Shown here: positions 12,457 to 23,926 of the stretch, piece by piece
Layout of the letters: each line of letters begins with the position of its first letter
Position numbering within the stretch: position 1 is the stretch's first letter
Assembly: GCA_011503125.2 (NCBI GenBank)
Contig: WWBZ02000073.1
Coordinates: forward strand, 2,046,001-2,110,000
DNA: 64,000 bases
Reading direction: 5' to 3'
From: Botryosphaeria dothidea
Lineage: Eukaryota > Ascomycota > Dothideomycetes > Botryosphaeriales > Botryosphaeriaceae
Notes under the pieces: generated by a model
Told to the model about the DNA's origin: nothing
Databases searched by the model: none
What the model saw: the letters and a program-made list of their open reading frames with translations, nothing else
Translations under genes and position numbers: made by a program

Positions 12457-13422
12457 GGATGCAAAGCGGGGTTCTGAGGCTTGGTTGTTCTGGGTATACC
12501 CTCTCGTGGTTATGGCGTACGGATGTTCAGCAGCTGGCGGCATTGTCGCAGGATTGGGCTGGGTAATTAATGGTACATATAATCCTGCAATCCCTGTCGG
12601 CGGTTCAGATCCGCAATGCTTGTTTCGTGGGCGTCGCATAGTTCCGGGCATGGAGCCTCAGGCAACACCGCCATCCGGAGAGCCGACGCGGTCGTGATAC
12701 GTGGGCGGGCAGCGACGAACGAGCTGCTCCTGGGGGTCACACGTGATTGGTGCGCGCGCTGGTGTCGTGGCACGACTACGACGACGCGATAGGCAATTTC
12801 CCCTGCGGACGGGCTGACGGGCTGCGCAGGCCGGGCAAGGGAAGGAAGCTGCGACCGCGAGTGCCGGCAGGCAGGCCACGACCGAAACTTTGCTGCTGCA
12901 CCCGCCCGCCCCGACTTGCACAACCCACAACCTCACGGCGTGCGGCTCTCGCTCCTCTCTGCTGTCGTTGCTGGCCCGATTCTCTACGCGCGGACTCTCA
13001 GCGCTCGTCCCCCCGTTATTTGACCCCGGCGACGCCAAGACCAATCAAGTTAATCCCTGCCCCAAGGACCCCTTTCCACGATCAGACTTTCAGAACTACA
13101 CCTGCCCCCAGCCCGCTCAGCCAGCACCAACCCAAGCAGCAGCGGCCGGCGACTGTTGACAGCCCTTTGCTTCGTCTCGCCGTCCTCTGGCATTGTCTTC
13201 TCCCCCGCTATAGCATAGCTAGACTGACTGGTATGTCGCGCGCCATCCCCCGTCTGCCACCGACGCACCGAGGCTGTCTCCGCTCGAGCGCTGTCCACTG
13301 GCTTCTGACCAATTCTTCGCCCAACTCGCGCCGAGTCGCTGTTCCCTCATACTGATGCTGGCCCGTCTCAACAGAAGTCTCTCGTTTCGAAGTCCACCGT
13401 CAACGTCTACCTCCACTTCGCC
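12457..13422. other. Intergenic region and septin 5' leader
   Basis: The 966-nt gap between Exo70 and the septin gene becomes C-rich and CT-rich after 12890 and probably includes a long septin 5' UTR. Open frames on both strands here are low-complexity Arg/Pro/Ser and judged non-coding. Confidence 0.5.
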
Positions 13423-15196
13423 ATGGGTAAGCCATTTCTGACCCCTACCCCGTATCTCATTCCGCTGCGACAGTCGACCCGACGCGACGCTGTCGCGGCA
13501 ATGCCTACGCTTCAGCGCAGGGATGAGGCTACGATGGATGGATTTCCCGGTCTGCGAACAATTGGCGCCAGCTGGCACCCATCCGCGTTGATGCCCATCA
13601 GATGACGTTGCTCTCCTCAACTGGAACACGCAAGCTAACATCCACCTTTTCTCAGCAACCAACGGCGCTCCTATCCCCGCCGCTCCCACGCGCGCGTCGC
13701 CTGTCCCGACGCCCGCTTCTCCCACCTCCAACGGCAAGCCCTCGTCGCCCGCCGGTGGCGACGTCAAGTCGAGCAACATGATGGCCGACGGCAAGCAGGG
13801 GTCGGTGCCCCAGACTGTTTCCTCGCGGGATCCCAAGGCCGCCGCTCAGGCTGCCTCCGACATGCGGAACATTGTGAGAAGGAAGCTCACGGGCTACGTT
13901 GGTTTTGCCAACCTGCCCAATCAGTGGCACCGCAAGAGTGTCCGCAAGGGTTTCAACTTCAACGTCATGGTTGTCGGTACGTCCACCCTGATAATTTTGA
14001 CACCGGCGGATAACAGCTGACACGCATGGCACAGGCGAGTCCGGACTTGGAAAGTCGACTCTTGTCAACACGCTCTTTAACACCTCCCTCTACCCGCCTA
14101 AGGAGCGCAAGCCCCCGTCGCTCGACATCATTCCCAAGACCGTTGCTATCCAGTCCATCAGCGCCGACATTGAGGAGAACGGTGTCAGGCTCCGCCTGAC
14201 CGTCGTCGATACCCCCGGTTTCGGTGACTTTGTCAACAACGACGACTCCTGGCGTCCGATTGTCGAGAACATCGAGCAGCGTTTCGATGCCTACCTCGAC
14301 GCGGAGAACAAGGTCAACCGTATGAACATTGTTGACAACCGGATTCACGCTTGTGTCTATTTCATTCAGCCCACCGGCCACTCTCTGAAGCCTCTGGATG
14401 TTGAGGTCATGCGCAGGCTCCACACCAAAGTCAACCTGATTCCCGTTATTGCGAAATCGGACACTTTGACCGATGATGAGATTACGGCTTTCAAGCAGAG
14501 GGTAAGATATTTTTCAGCGAATTTCTTTCTTTGAGGACAAGGCTCTGACAGTGCGAATAGATTCTTGCAGATATCACGCACCACGGTATCCAGATTTTCG
14601 AGGGCCCTCGCTATGAGATGGATGACGAAGAGACGATCGCGGAGAACCAGGAAATCATGTCCAAGGTTCCCTTTGCCGTGGTCGGTGCCAACACCGACGT
14701 GGCCACTTCTGATGGCCGCAAGGTCCGTGGCCGTCGCTATCCTTGGGGTGTTATTGAGGTCGACAACGAGGAGCACTGCGACTTTGTCAAGCTCCGCCAG
14801 ATGCTCATTCGCACTCACATGGAGGAGCTCAAGGAGCACACCAACAACACCCTGTACGAGAACTACCGTTCGGACAAGCTCATCTCGATGGGTGTCTCGC
14901 AGGACCCGAGCGTCTTCAAGGAGGTCAACCCTGCGGTCAAGCAGGAGGAGGAGCGTACGCTGCACGAGCAGAAGCTCCAGAAGATGGAGCAGGAAATGAA
15001 GATGGTGTTCCAGCAGAAGGTCGCAGAGAAGGAGAGCAAACTGCGACAGAGCGAAGAGGAACTCTACGCCCGACACCGGGAGATGAAGGAGCAGCTGGAC
15101 AAGCAGCGGCAAGATCTCGAGGAGAAGAAGTCGCGAATCGAGAGTGGCAGGCCGCTCGAAGAAAAGGGGAAGAGAAAGGGTTTCTCGCTGCGTTAA
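13423..15196 (+). CDS. aspB: Septin, Cdc3/AspB type
   Basis: Septins are GTP-binding proteins that form filaments at septa, hyphal tips and conidiophores. The 475-residue product is assembled from exons 13423-13426, 13656-13976, 14035-14501 and 14561-15196. The first coding exon is only ATGG, followed by a 229-nt intron. After a Pro/Ser/Ala-rich leader comes the polybasic region ([23 protein letters not shown]), P-loop GESGLGKST at about 109-117, switch II-like DTPGFGD, the G4 motif AKSD, and a septin-unique region. A charged coiled coil occupies about the last 75 residues. The [20 protein letters not shown] block matches what I recall of the Cdc3 group, hence the symbol; the Cdc12 group is the main alternative. 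A long leader and start-codon intron suggest post-transcriptional control. Confidence 0.9.
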
Positions 15197-16296
15197 GCCG
15201 TATGGCAACGGCGCACGCGACGGTCTCGCACGCCTCTGGCTCCGAGACGGCTTGCCTCACACTCACCACCCACTGGACCAAAAGCCTCTCCTTGTCTCAC
15301 TATCATATTCTACGAACGCTCATTAAACCCGTTTTCCGTCTTCCGACACTCTGGGGCAACCGTAGGGACCACTTAATTCAACGACTGGCGATGCGAGCTG
15401 GGGTTTGAGCGCGTCGGGGGGTTTCTGCTTGGACTGGTTCAATTATTTCTGTTCTCATGCTTGCGGTCCCCTTTTTCGCTACTTCTTTTTCTTTTTTTCT
15501 TTTGCGTCTGCTTGATTGATACCTCCAGCATTGCAATCTCCTTGACGTCAACAGCTATTCACATAAGTAGATCGCATTGTGGAGGGCAGTAGGTGGCAGG
15601 GACTACAGATTGCTTCTTCCCATGTATTCTACTACACCGACACGTCCAGTACTCAATTTAATCTCCTTGTCATAACATTCTAGGTCGTAATAGTAGCAAT
15701 GCAGGATTGAAGCTTAAACGCGCGGCGGGGCGAGCCGCGAAGCAAGCAATACATAGGAGTAGCTTGGCCACGCCATGGTGAGTGATGGTGCCACCGGTGC
15801 TATCTTTGGCGCGCAGCGCACGTGATGGATGTGGGAGGAGCTGAAAGCTGAGCTAGGACGCGGCACTTTCGTCACTGGCGGCGTGCTGCCCTGCTTGGGG
15901 CCTGGGCTTCTGCTTGTTCACGTCAGAGATCACCATAAAACCTCACCGCGACCTCCACGCCTCAGACCCTCGTTGCGATCCCCTCTCACGCGTGCAATAT
16001 CCGTGCGGTAAGTGACAATGCATGCACCCCGAGTCCCTGGAGCTTTGTCGGCTCCGCGCGGTTGCTGCCTTTGCACTTGCGCGAGCCCAGCCACCTTTTC
16101 CGCCAGGTGTTCACTGTGCGCATGTGCCAGGCGGCCGCCAGCCGAACTTCTCTATCGCGCCTTCCCCTCCCACTGCCGCCTGTTGACCGCACAAGCACCA
16201 ACGCCCGCTCGTCCACCTCGATCGCGCGACAACTCAGGCTGACCCCGACGCAGAACTACTCGAAATATCTCACGCGACACTCTTTGAGCCGCAGTC
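15197..16296. other. Intergenic region between septin and Pom33 genes
   Basis: This 1.1 kb region holds the septin 3' UTR (T-rich tract near 15475-15505) and the Pom33 promoter and C-rich leader (about 15900-16296). No coding frame or RNA gene was recognised. Confidence 0.5.
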
Positions 16297-17202
16297 ATGG
16301 CCCCTCCTCCCCCCGCTTCGATGCCTCTCCAGCAGAGGCTCCTGCAGCTTGCCCAGACTCTGCAGTTCGCCTGGTTCGGCGGCCACTTGACGCTGCTCTT
16401 CTGCACTCTGCGCTACAGCTTGTCTTGGCTCACCTTCAACTACTACTCGCGCATGGCCCGCTTCTCCTACCGTCTGGCCTTCTTCGCCGCCGCGGTCACC
16501 TACGGCATCGTCGTCTACAAGGCATACCGCGCGCGCGTTAGAGCTGGCAAGCAGGGCGGTGCGCTCAGCATGATCGCCGATGAGAACGTCCAGTATCTGA
16601 GTATGTTTGAGCTCCGCCCCGGCTGTCAATGGTAACCACTTATTCTAACGAAGCCGTACCCCACAGTCATGGCCTTGATCTGGCTCGGCAACGCGCTCCA
16701 GATTCCCCTTGCCCTTGCTCCCTTCGCTGTGTACTCCGTCTTCCACGTTCTCACGTACGCTCGCACCAACTTGCTGCCTGTCCTCCAGCCGCAGCCCCCG
16801 GCGGCTGAGGGCGCCAAGCCCAACCAGTCCGCTCTGTCCAACACCATCGGTCGCTTCGTCAAGGAGTACTACGACACGAGCATGACTTTGGTTGCTATTC
16901 TGGAGATTGTGTTGTGGTTCCGCGTCCTCGGCTCCGCTCTTATCTTCCAGCGCGGCTCGTGGATCCTGCTGACCTTCTACACCGCCTTCTTCCGCGCCCG
17001 CATCTCGCAGAGCACTTTTGTTCAGTCTGCCATCCAGCAGCTCACTGCTCGTGCCGACGCTCTCGTTCAGCAGCAGAGCACGCCCCCGCAGGCTCGCCAG
17101 ATCTGGGAGACCATCAAGGGCATCGCCAAGCAGGCCTCTGATGCTACCGACCTGAACAAGTACGCTGGTGGTGCTGCTGCTGGCCCCAAGAAGGCTCAGT
17201 AA
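16297..17202 (+). CDS. POM33: Pom33/Tts1/TMEM33-family membrane protein
   Basis: This 279-residue multi-span protein belongs to the TMEM33/Pom33 family (UPF0121). In yeasts it resides in the ER and nuclear envelope and helps place nuclear pores and shape ER tubules. Exons 16297-16600 and 16667-17202 are joined through a 66-nt intron with correct phase (CTG A|TC ATG). Hydrophobic segments are visible near 25-45, 58-78, 102-130 and 165-205. The hallmarks are RYSLSWLTFNYYSRMARFSY, the AFRARISQST-type loop (FFRARISQSTFVQSAIQQL) and a short cytosolic tail. The ATG follows a C-rich leader. No oddity was seen. Confidence 0.88.
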
Positions 17203-18364
17203 GAGTTCTGCGAAACGCATCGACCTTTCAATCTCACAGTCTGAGGGGAAAGACCTCGCCAGCAGCGTGAACGCAGACGTTTCTGTTGCTACAACATCGG
17301 TAGGAATTGAAGGACCCTATAAGAGGCGTGTATGGATGGACGGTAGAGGTCTTGGAAGATTGATGATACCCTCTTGGACCGTCGTTCATAGGCGTGTGGA
17401 CGGAATTGTTTAGTGGCCTAGGATTCGTCAAGAACGAGGAATAGGTTAGACAGGCGCGAGGCACGACCGGCTATGCCAATTAGCAGGCATCTACCGGAAT
17501 GATAGGTGACTCGATGGAAAAAAGAATTCTTTCATACTCTCTCATTGTGCTTGCCTCTCTGTAGAGAGTTTTAGCGATAGTTTTGCGAGTTGGTGTTTCA
17601 TGGTGCATGGTTTCTTGTTCTTTTTGTCCCTATTTGTTCCCTTACTCCTAGGGCATCATCAGCCTCTCTCCCCTAAACGCCCCAAAAAACACCAGCTCTT
17701 ACATCCGCATACCAAAATCACACATCTCTTATCATTTCGGTGTTACATGGTTCGAGTTCGAATCTAAATGAATACGGCGTTGTATGTCCGTGTACTTGCT
17801 GTTCCTCCAAGTTGATGAGTACGGTGTGTTCAGTCCTTATATCGTCAGGAACGCTTCTTGAAACTCGCATCTCGACCCGTCCGCAACGATCATCGGTAGG
17901 ATACGAAGAGTTGAGTGATTCATATAGAACAGTACTGCAGCCGACGGTTAGCGACAACGGACTTTTCCTAAGCATAATTCATGGAGAGTCGAAGCATTTG
18001 ACGAATTCAAGTGTTACTCAAGTCTTTTTACTGACAGAGCTATTGGGGTAAATGCTTCGGCTCATCGCATCAGTCCTGAGCTGATCTTTGTTCACGGGAA
18101 TCGCATTCAACACTATCAGTCGGTTACACCACCCCTCTATAGTATCGTATGAACGACCAATCTCCTCATTCCTGCGGTGAATGACTCGCATGCTTGCACA
18201 CGCGTTGTCGGGTATCTCTGTTTCCGGGGAGTGGTGCGTTTGAGATTGATTGAGTAATCCGATGATGGCGTAGGGTTCTTACTCGCGTCACAGAAAATGC
18301 GAGTAAGGCGATCTACCGATTTATTGGGGGTCAGATCGAGGTACAGGTATAAGCACTATATTTA
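17203..18364. other. Intergenic, AT-richer, no gene recognised
   Basis: About 1.16 kb downstream of the Pom33 gene contains its 3' UTR and then AT-richer sequence. A GTTCGAATC near 17756 resembles a tRNA B-box, but no T-stem or A-box accompanies it. AATAAA-like motifs near 18325-18365 read on the minus strand directly follow the orphan exon described next. Confidence 0.4.
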
Positions 18365-18609
18365 TTACGACGCCTCCTCGGACTGGACCGACGCGGGTGG
18401 GCCGCGTGTATAGTCGTCCTCGGTGAATCCATCCGCTGTTCGGAGAAACTTCCGTTCGGCAAACATGGGAAGAAGGGCGACGTGGGTGGATGGGGGAATT
18501 TCGTGCGAGGTTACGGGGATTCTAACAAGGCGAGCGCCCTCCCTCGCGGCTGGGGCTGTCGGCTGGCTAAGACCGCCAGAGTAGAGTTTTTTTTCTTGTC
18601 GGTACTTGG
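18365..18609 (-). CDS. Coding-like orphan C-terminal exon, function unknown
   Basis: On the minus strand an open frame runs from just after a TGA near 18612 to TAA at 18365-18367. The distal 60 codons look coding: third positions are mostly G/C, composition is balanced, and the peptide ends ...RKFLRTADGFTEDDYTRG followed by a short acidic tail. Two AATAAA motifs follow the stop, as expected at a gene 3' end. Several AG dinucleotides between 18570 and 18592 could be acceptors. An internal ATG (FAERKF, around 18464-18466) could give only a 33-residue peptide. I could not find a convincing upstream exon between here and 22.9 kb, and I do not recognise the protein. It may be the last exon of an undetected gene, a remnant, or chance. 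Confidence 0.3.
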
Positions 18610-21600
18610 AATATCATGCGTCGGTCAGACGGGAGTGCAGATCTTTGATGCGCCTTGCTGTCTTTAATTTTTTTTTTTGCATACCTGCCCACCTACGTCA
18701 GTTTGAATGCGATGCTGGGTGGTTAGCATTATGCTTATAACCCGGTCAATTGATGGAACAATATGGTAAACGGTCTGCTGTAGATGGGTTAAGGCTTCTT
18801 GCAGACGGTGATGAGGAGTCGACAGCATGAGGCTTTTCGAAAGGGTAAGTGATTGACACGATCTGGTGTCAAACGAAAGCACCTGGGTCTTGCCCATGAG
18901 AACTGAAGGCATCTTTGCATTTCCGACAGCTACTATCGTAAACTTCTTAAGCATAAAATAGGACTTATATCACGAATCACTATAACACCAATCTCTCATG
19001 TCCGTCTGTGAAGCAGCATCTCTTGTTCAGCTCACTACATACTTCTTTGAAGACATGTGCAAACCCCCTTAGGCTGATGTTCGGCCATGCTCGGACCTAG
19101 ATTTTGGACTTCATAGCAGCTCTGAATTTCGGCTGCGTCCGTCTGATGCTAACAGGCACGATCAGAAGTTGGATACATGATTAGCACATGAAACCGACGC
19201 CTCTGACATTAGGACCCAAACTTCGAGCTCATCGTAATTGCGAGCTTGGCTTTTTGGAGGGGCTGAAGGAAAGGCTGACGTAGGAATGGCTGGCCAACGC
19301 CTCATCAACGCCTCATGAACTCGCTAGCGCAGACACATGCTTGTAACTTGGTATCCCTGTTGCGGTGGCTGTGTGTGGCTGACAACAACAACATCAATTC
19401 CCCATGAGCGCCCAAAGGATGAGTGGCTGGTCAGTTGGGTTGTTGTCAGCTGTTCGGCAAGGAATGGATGGCAGGTAATAACCAAGGCCGTTCGACCGGT
19501 TACGCCAAAAGCCTCCACTACCAAGCCGTGGTTGTGGGCTCTTAGTGGTCGAGAAGTTATCAGCGGTTCTCGCCAGGCACGCGACATTCTCGCGGCGCAT
19601 GTTTTTTTCTGAATGCTGCTTGGGTGCCGTCATCATCGCAAGGAAGTTTTCCGGGTTCGACGACGCATGCCATGTTGCCGTTTCGCCCCCCATTCCTCAG
19701 ACGGCTTGGAACCCGGTTTTGGAAGCATCCAGGCGCGCGCCGTGACGTTGATTCTCCTGCGCATTGTTGACGTGCTCTGGTTGCACCAACGACGCAATTT
19801 GTCCGTAGTAGCTGGCTCATGACATCACGGCCTTTCCGGTTCCCGTCGTCATGGCCACCTGCCTGTTCCTGCAGTGCTACCGCTAGCGTTTTTGTTCCTG
19901 GTGCCCGAGAAGGAGAAACCTCGTGTGCGCTTGGGATGACCCTGCAAGGTCAGGTCGATATCACCGACAGGTACGACAGAGAGAAAAAATTCGACCACAC
20001 ACACCAGCCAACACACTCGTATCGCTCCCGTAAAAGAAGCCCCCATATTCGCCCCGCAGATCTATCTATCTCCCAGCGGCTGCTTCAGCCGGCACTTAGC
20101 GGTCCCACCCCTCCCTTCGTTTCCCCTTCCTTCGTTCCCGGCTCTGCTTGTAAGGGCGTTTTCAGATCGCGATTATTGTTTTGGCGTTTCATCACGTCTC
20201 AATCTCGCGCACGACAGGGCCTAAAACATTTTTCTTTCCCCTCTGGAAGGAGCCGACAATCAGGCCACACACTAAGCGCAAATCTCCCATCTCTTGTGCC
20301 TCCCTCGTGAAAATCCCTCGTTTTCTTCGCGCTACGCGGAAACTCAACAGCTGCGCCCCGTGCGCTGATTGGACAGTTCGCACCTATGATACTCTGTTTC
20401 ATGGAGGTCAGCCCTACCACTTGGCCTCCGCGAGTCTCTCGTATTCCAGAGTAGCGGACGAGAAAAAGGAAGGAGAGCCCGCAGGTCTGATGTGATGATG
20501 TTCACGAGGCGGTGTTTCCCCTAGCCCTACCGGCTCGCTTTTCCGTCGATCGCGTGCCGAAGTTAGTGCCGGTGACGCCGGTCGTTACGGTGATAGGCAA
20601 GAAGAACGAGGCAAAGGGTCCTGCTTCGGGACTCGGACTTAGAGAGATGTGCCACACAAATAAACGAGGTGTGGGTAATCCTTGAGCGCCGTTGGACGAT
20701 CAGCTAGGTGGTTTTGCTTGCGTGTGGCAGTGCAAGGCGAGCAGGCAGCCCTGCCCACGGCGGCGTCATTGTAATCATGGAGGGCGCTCGGGACGACAGT
20801 CGGCAGTCGGCCATGCCGTGGGACGGAAGAAAGCGGCGGGACATTAATTCCACGGGGGATGTCTTAATTCATTGTCACGCAACTTTGGCTATTGGTTGCC
20901 TATTCTTCGATGCTTTTTGTGCACGCCTGAGGACCCTTATGCAAGACATGCAGGACACACACATCGACAGAGATAATATCGGCTGGTCGGTCGGGCGCGG
21001 GTGGAGGCGGGAAGAACGGCACTCACCGCGAAGATATTAAAGATGTGCCGTCTGGAGCCGAGAGGTGGTCTGTCTGGCTCAAAAGGGGTGGGGGTGAGGA
21101 TGAAGATGAACAGAAAGATGTGGCCGTCAAGGTGCAGAAACTCCAAGGACGACAGTGCGTCGGAGTGACAGACGGATTCAGGGCTAGCGGACCGCTCCAA
21201 GAATAGCGGAGTGACGGGGATGGCCAGTGGGAATATCGATTGCCGCCTATCGATACGTTTTGGACTGGCGCAAAGGTAAATTTTGATATTGTAAGGGGCG
21301 GCAACGGCTCGCCCATGATCATAAGCCGGCCCTGTGCGGGTGATGTCGATGGTCAGGAACTGCCTAGTGACTCGGCTGCTCATCCGAAGATGAGACGAGA
21401 TAGCTTGAAGCATCGATCAGGACAGTGCTGGCTCTGTAAGGGGACTGATGGGCGGGCGGTGGAGCGAGCTGCAGTGCATCTGCATGCCGCTTGCAGATTC
21501 TAGATTGTCGCTTGAGGCTTCCAGTGCAGCAGTGCTCAACGGCACTCGGGGCGAAGGCGGTAGGAGAGCGTGCGGATCTTTCCCCGTCCTCCATCCAACG

Positions 21601-22858
21601 CGTGTGTGGTTTGCGTGTCTACGTAGCGCTACGTGTGCGTTCTTTCCCATTCGGCCCAAAGAGGCCATCAAATTCGAGCGCCGGCGGCCCGGCATGAGGC
21701 GCACAGCGCGCGGACAGCAACGGCCTTGTCCTAGGCGGAGCCGGGGGCGAAAGCCGCTTGCGCAGCGGGCTTCAGAAAGGCGGAACTGACGAGAATCCTC
21801 AGGAGCCAAGAAAGCGCAAGCGGCTTCTCCACTGGAGCCCGTGCTTCAATGGAGTAGGCCCGGACCGAGAGGAGGCTGAGTCCCGAGTGAGGGGGTTGCC
21901 TCAGGCAAGCTCAATAATCCCAATCTATTTGGCGAGCGGTAGCAGATTCAGGAATAGCCCACGGCAACGATAGATGCAGCGGTGAAAAGCTGCTGTCCAG
22001 GGGCTCGTCGTTGTCCAAGGCTGCGTGCTGACGGCGCGGGAGGGCGCCATTGGGGACTGGCAGACAAAGTGGATTTGTCGGTCCCAAGCAGCGAGATTGG
22101 GCGCGTGGTGTTCATGCAGCCAGCAGATGGCGGGCTGGCGGCTGGTTGGCAGAGCCAGCCGGTCGGTGAGCGGGACTTTATATTAGGGCTGGTCGGCGCT
22201 GAAACAGGCGGCTGCTTCGGCGTGGAAGCATGGCGGAAGGTGAGCTGAGCAGAGCGGGCGCGACGATGGTCGTTCATGAGAGAGATGCAGGCGCTGCAGC
22301 GCGAGCTCGTGTCGGCGGGAGCAGATCCCCTTCTGGGCGGGAGCAGCACATGCATCGCAGCGGACTGCATGCTGCACGCCGCAGGAGGAGGCTGAACGGG
22401 CGATCGAGTCAGGCCACAGACGTGCAGCGGATCGGGCGGCGCTGGCGGGCGGGCGTTGGCTGGCAGTGCGGGCAGCTGGTCGGGGTTCGGCTCACGGGCG
22501 CAGACGCAGCCGCGGAGCAGAGCGGTGCAGCCACCAGCGGGTTTTTTTTCGCGCGCTCGTGTGTGCCTGGCGCATCGAACGCTCGCAAGCAGGCGCGAGT
22601 GGAGCAGCGCATCCATGTTCTGTTTCGCAGGCCGTCCTTGGCCGCTTGGCGCGCCCGAGCTGTCGCGATGATGCTGGCTCGGATCATGTTGTCACGTCAG
22701 CCCAAGCTCCGCGAACGGCTAGGCAGGAGGTCGCAAGAGCCAGAAAAGGGTCCCGCGCAAACGGGGTCGCGGTCCTGCTAGGGGCTGCTCCAGTGCGCGA
22801 GAACTGCGCGCTGACTTTCTATATAACTCCCGGTGCTGCCCAGCCCTCACACGAACCC
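18610..22858. other. Long gene-poor region upstream of the cyclin-like gene
   Basis: About 4.2 kb lacks any frame I would call a gene on either strand. 18.6-19.4 kb is AT-rich. 19.8-20.4 kb is pyrimidine-rich on the plus strand (around 20060-20250) and resembles a promoter or leader. 21.4-22.8 kb is GC-rich with long but low-complexity frames on both strands, which I reject. The most economical reading is an extended upstream regulatory region and leader of the downstream cyclin-like gene, with the possibility of a non-coding transcript. Confidence 0.4.
22820..22826 (+). promoter_or_regulatory. TATA box of cyclin-like gene
   Basis: TATATAA stands alone in a GC-rich setting, 125 nt upstream of the cyclin-like start codon and 33 nt upstream of a short uORF. 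Confidence 0.55.
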
Positions 22859-22900
22859 ATGAAGGCTCAGTCTTGCCCGAGAGCGTCTGCACGCACGTAA
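22859..22900 (+). promoter_or_regulatory. Upstream ORF in the leader of the cyclin-like gene
   Basis: A 13-codon frame (MKAQSCPRASART) starts at 22859 and ends with TAA at 22898-22900, 50 nt before the main ATG. Its position downstream of the TATA box makes inclusion in the mRNA plausible, so it could lower or condition translation of the main frame. The transcription start is not known. Confidence 0.45.
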
Positions 22901-22919
22901 TTGCCTTGAAGCGCGAGCC

Positions 22920-22937
22920 CAGCAGCAGCAGCAGCAG
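22920..22937 (+). repeat. (CAG)6 run in 5' leader
   Basis: Six perfect CAG units lie between the uORF and the start codon of the cyclin-like gene, 13 nt before the ATG. A potentially length-variable site in the untranslated leader. Confidence 0.9.
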
Positions 22938-22950
22938 AGCGCGAGAAACC

Positions 22951-23926
22951 ATGGAAAGTCCGCCTCTTACCATCGGCAGCCGCCGCGGCTCTGTCGATTC
23001 CGTCGACTTCGACGACTACCTGGCAAACTATGTCCCGTTGTCCAACCTGCCGACCCCGCCGCCCGCCCAGCCCGGCGCGTCCTGGAATGCCTCTCCACGG
23101 AGCCCGCTTGGAGGCCTGGCGGACGAACACGACCTGCGGGGTGAGTGTTGCTGCAGCCAGCTTGGCGCAATTCGGGCTCCTACTGACGTGAACCCCAGGC
23201 CCAGCATCACACCTCGTCAAGCTGATCCCCTCCAACGCTTGCAGCCGCCGCCCGTCCGTCAGCACCATCCAGGACTACCTCGAGCGCTCCAATCTGCCCT
23301 TTGAGGTCATCGGCCTGGCCGCGTGCATCCTCGATGCTCTGAGCATGCGCTTCGCCAAAGGATGGCGGAACGCCCTAACCCTCAACGAGCCTACGCCTGC
23401 CGCCTCACCGCTCCTCGACTGCGCCCAAGCCCCCGTCTCTCCTCCCGCGTCGCCCGCTCTCATGACCTCTGCTCCGGTCCTGGCCGGCGCCATCAAGAGC
23501 TCCGCCGAGCCGGAACTGCTGGTGCTTGCTGCTCTCGCCTTAGCTACCGCCTACCTCGACGACCACCAGGTGTCGCTGCAGCATTGGGCTCAGCGCATCT
23601 CGTTCGGCGTCTTCTCTGCCCGTCAGCTCTCAACCACCCAGCGTTGTGTGCTAATTGATCTGGACTATGACCTGCACTCGTTCACTGCCGAGTTCATCCG
23701 CGATGCCATTGAGGACATGCACCGCGCGAGCCTCCGCAACCGCCAGAAGGCAGCCGCCGCTGCCACGGCCGCCGTAGCGAAGGCTGTGGCCGACGAGCCG
23801 TGTGTGGCCGGCGAAAAGAGCAGGCCCGCACCACTGTCGCTGCAAGGCGGCGCGACGTGGTTCAACGGCATCGCGACGCCGGAGCCAAGCCCGAGCGTCA
23901 TGGCTCTCGATCATGCGTGGGATTGA
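22951..23926 (+). CDS. Cyclin-fold protein, Pcl/Pho80-like
   Basis: The 305-residue product comes from exons 22951-23140 and 23199-23926 (58-nt GT-AG intron, phase kept: CTG CGG G|GC CCA). The start is ATGGAAAGT in a good context. The central part (about 85-235) reads as a cyclin box: helix LPFEVIGLAACILDALS, later LLVLAALALATAYLDD, then WAQRISFGVFS and LIDLDYDLHSF. This is the layout of fungal cyclins that partner Pho85-type kinases and control growth or development. The N-terminus is Ser/Pro-rich (SRRGSVDSVDF) and the region between the first helices carries an insert with several Ser/Pro sites; an Ala-rich stretch follows the box. A long upstream region, TATA box, uORF and CAG run suggest tight regulation. 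Exact subfamily is not certain. Confidence 0.65.

Noticed and set aside
13219..13836. 205-codon minus-strand frame
   Set aside because: Overlaps septin leader, intron and exon 2; Gly/Arg-rich shadow.
14366..15208. 280-codon minus-strand frame
   Set aside because: Antisense to septin exons 3-4; Leu-rich shadow of its charged coiled coil.
16270..17220. Minus-strand frames of up to 191 codons
   Set aside because: Antisense to the Pom33 gene; no independent coding evidence.
17750..17765. tRNA-like B-box (GTTCGAATC)
   Set aside because: Flanking bases cannot form a T-stem and no A-box or acceptor stem is found upstream.
18664..18954. 96-codon minus-strand frame as the upstream exon of the orphan exon
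   Set aside because: It has GT donors near its end but its composition is intergenic-like and no joined protein makes sense.
20937..21413. 158-codon minus-strand frame
   Set aside because: Starts with a non-ATG codon, contains no recognisable motif and lies in promoter-like DNA.
21948..22781. Long frames on both strands (222 and 183 codons)
   Set aside because: Low-complexity Ala/Pro/Arg/Ser in GC-rich DNA; both strands open, none with a domain.
22920..22937. CAG run as a CRISPR or coding polyglutamine
   Set aside because: It lies before the start codon, is a simple trinucleotide run and has no spacers.
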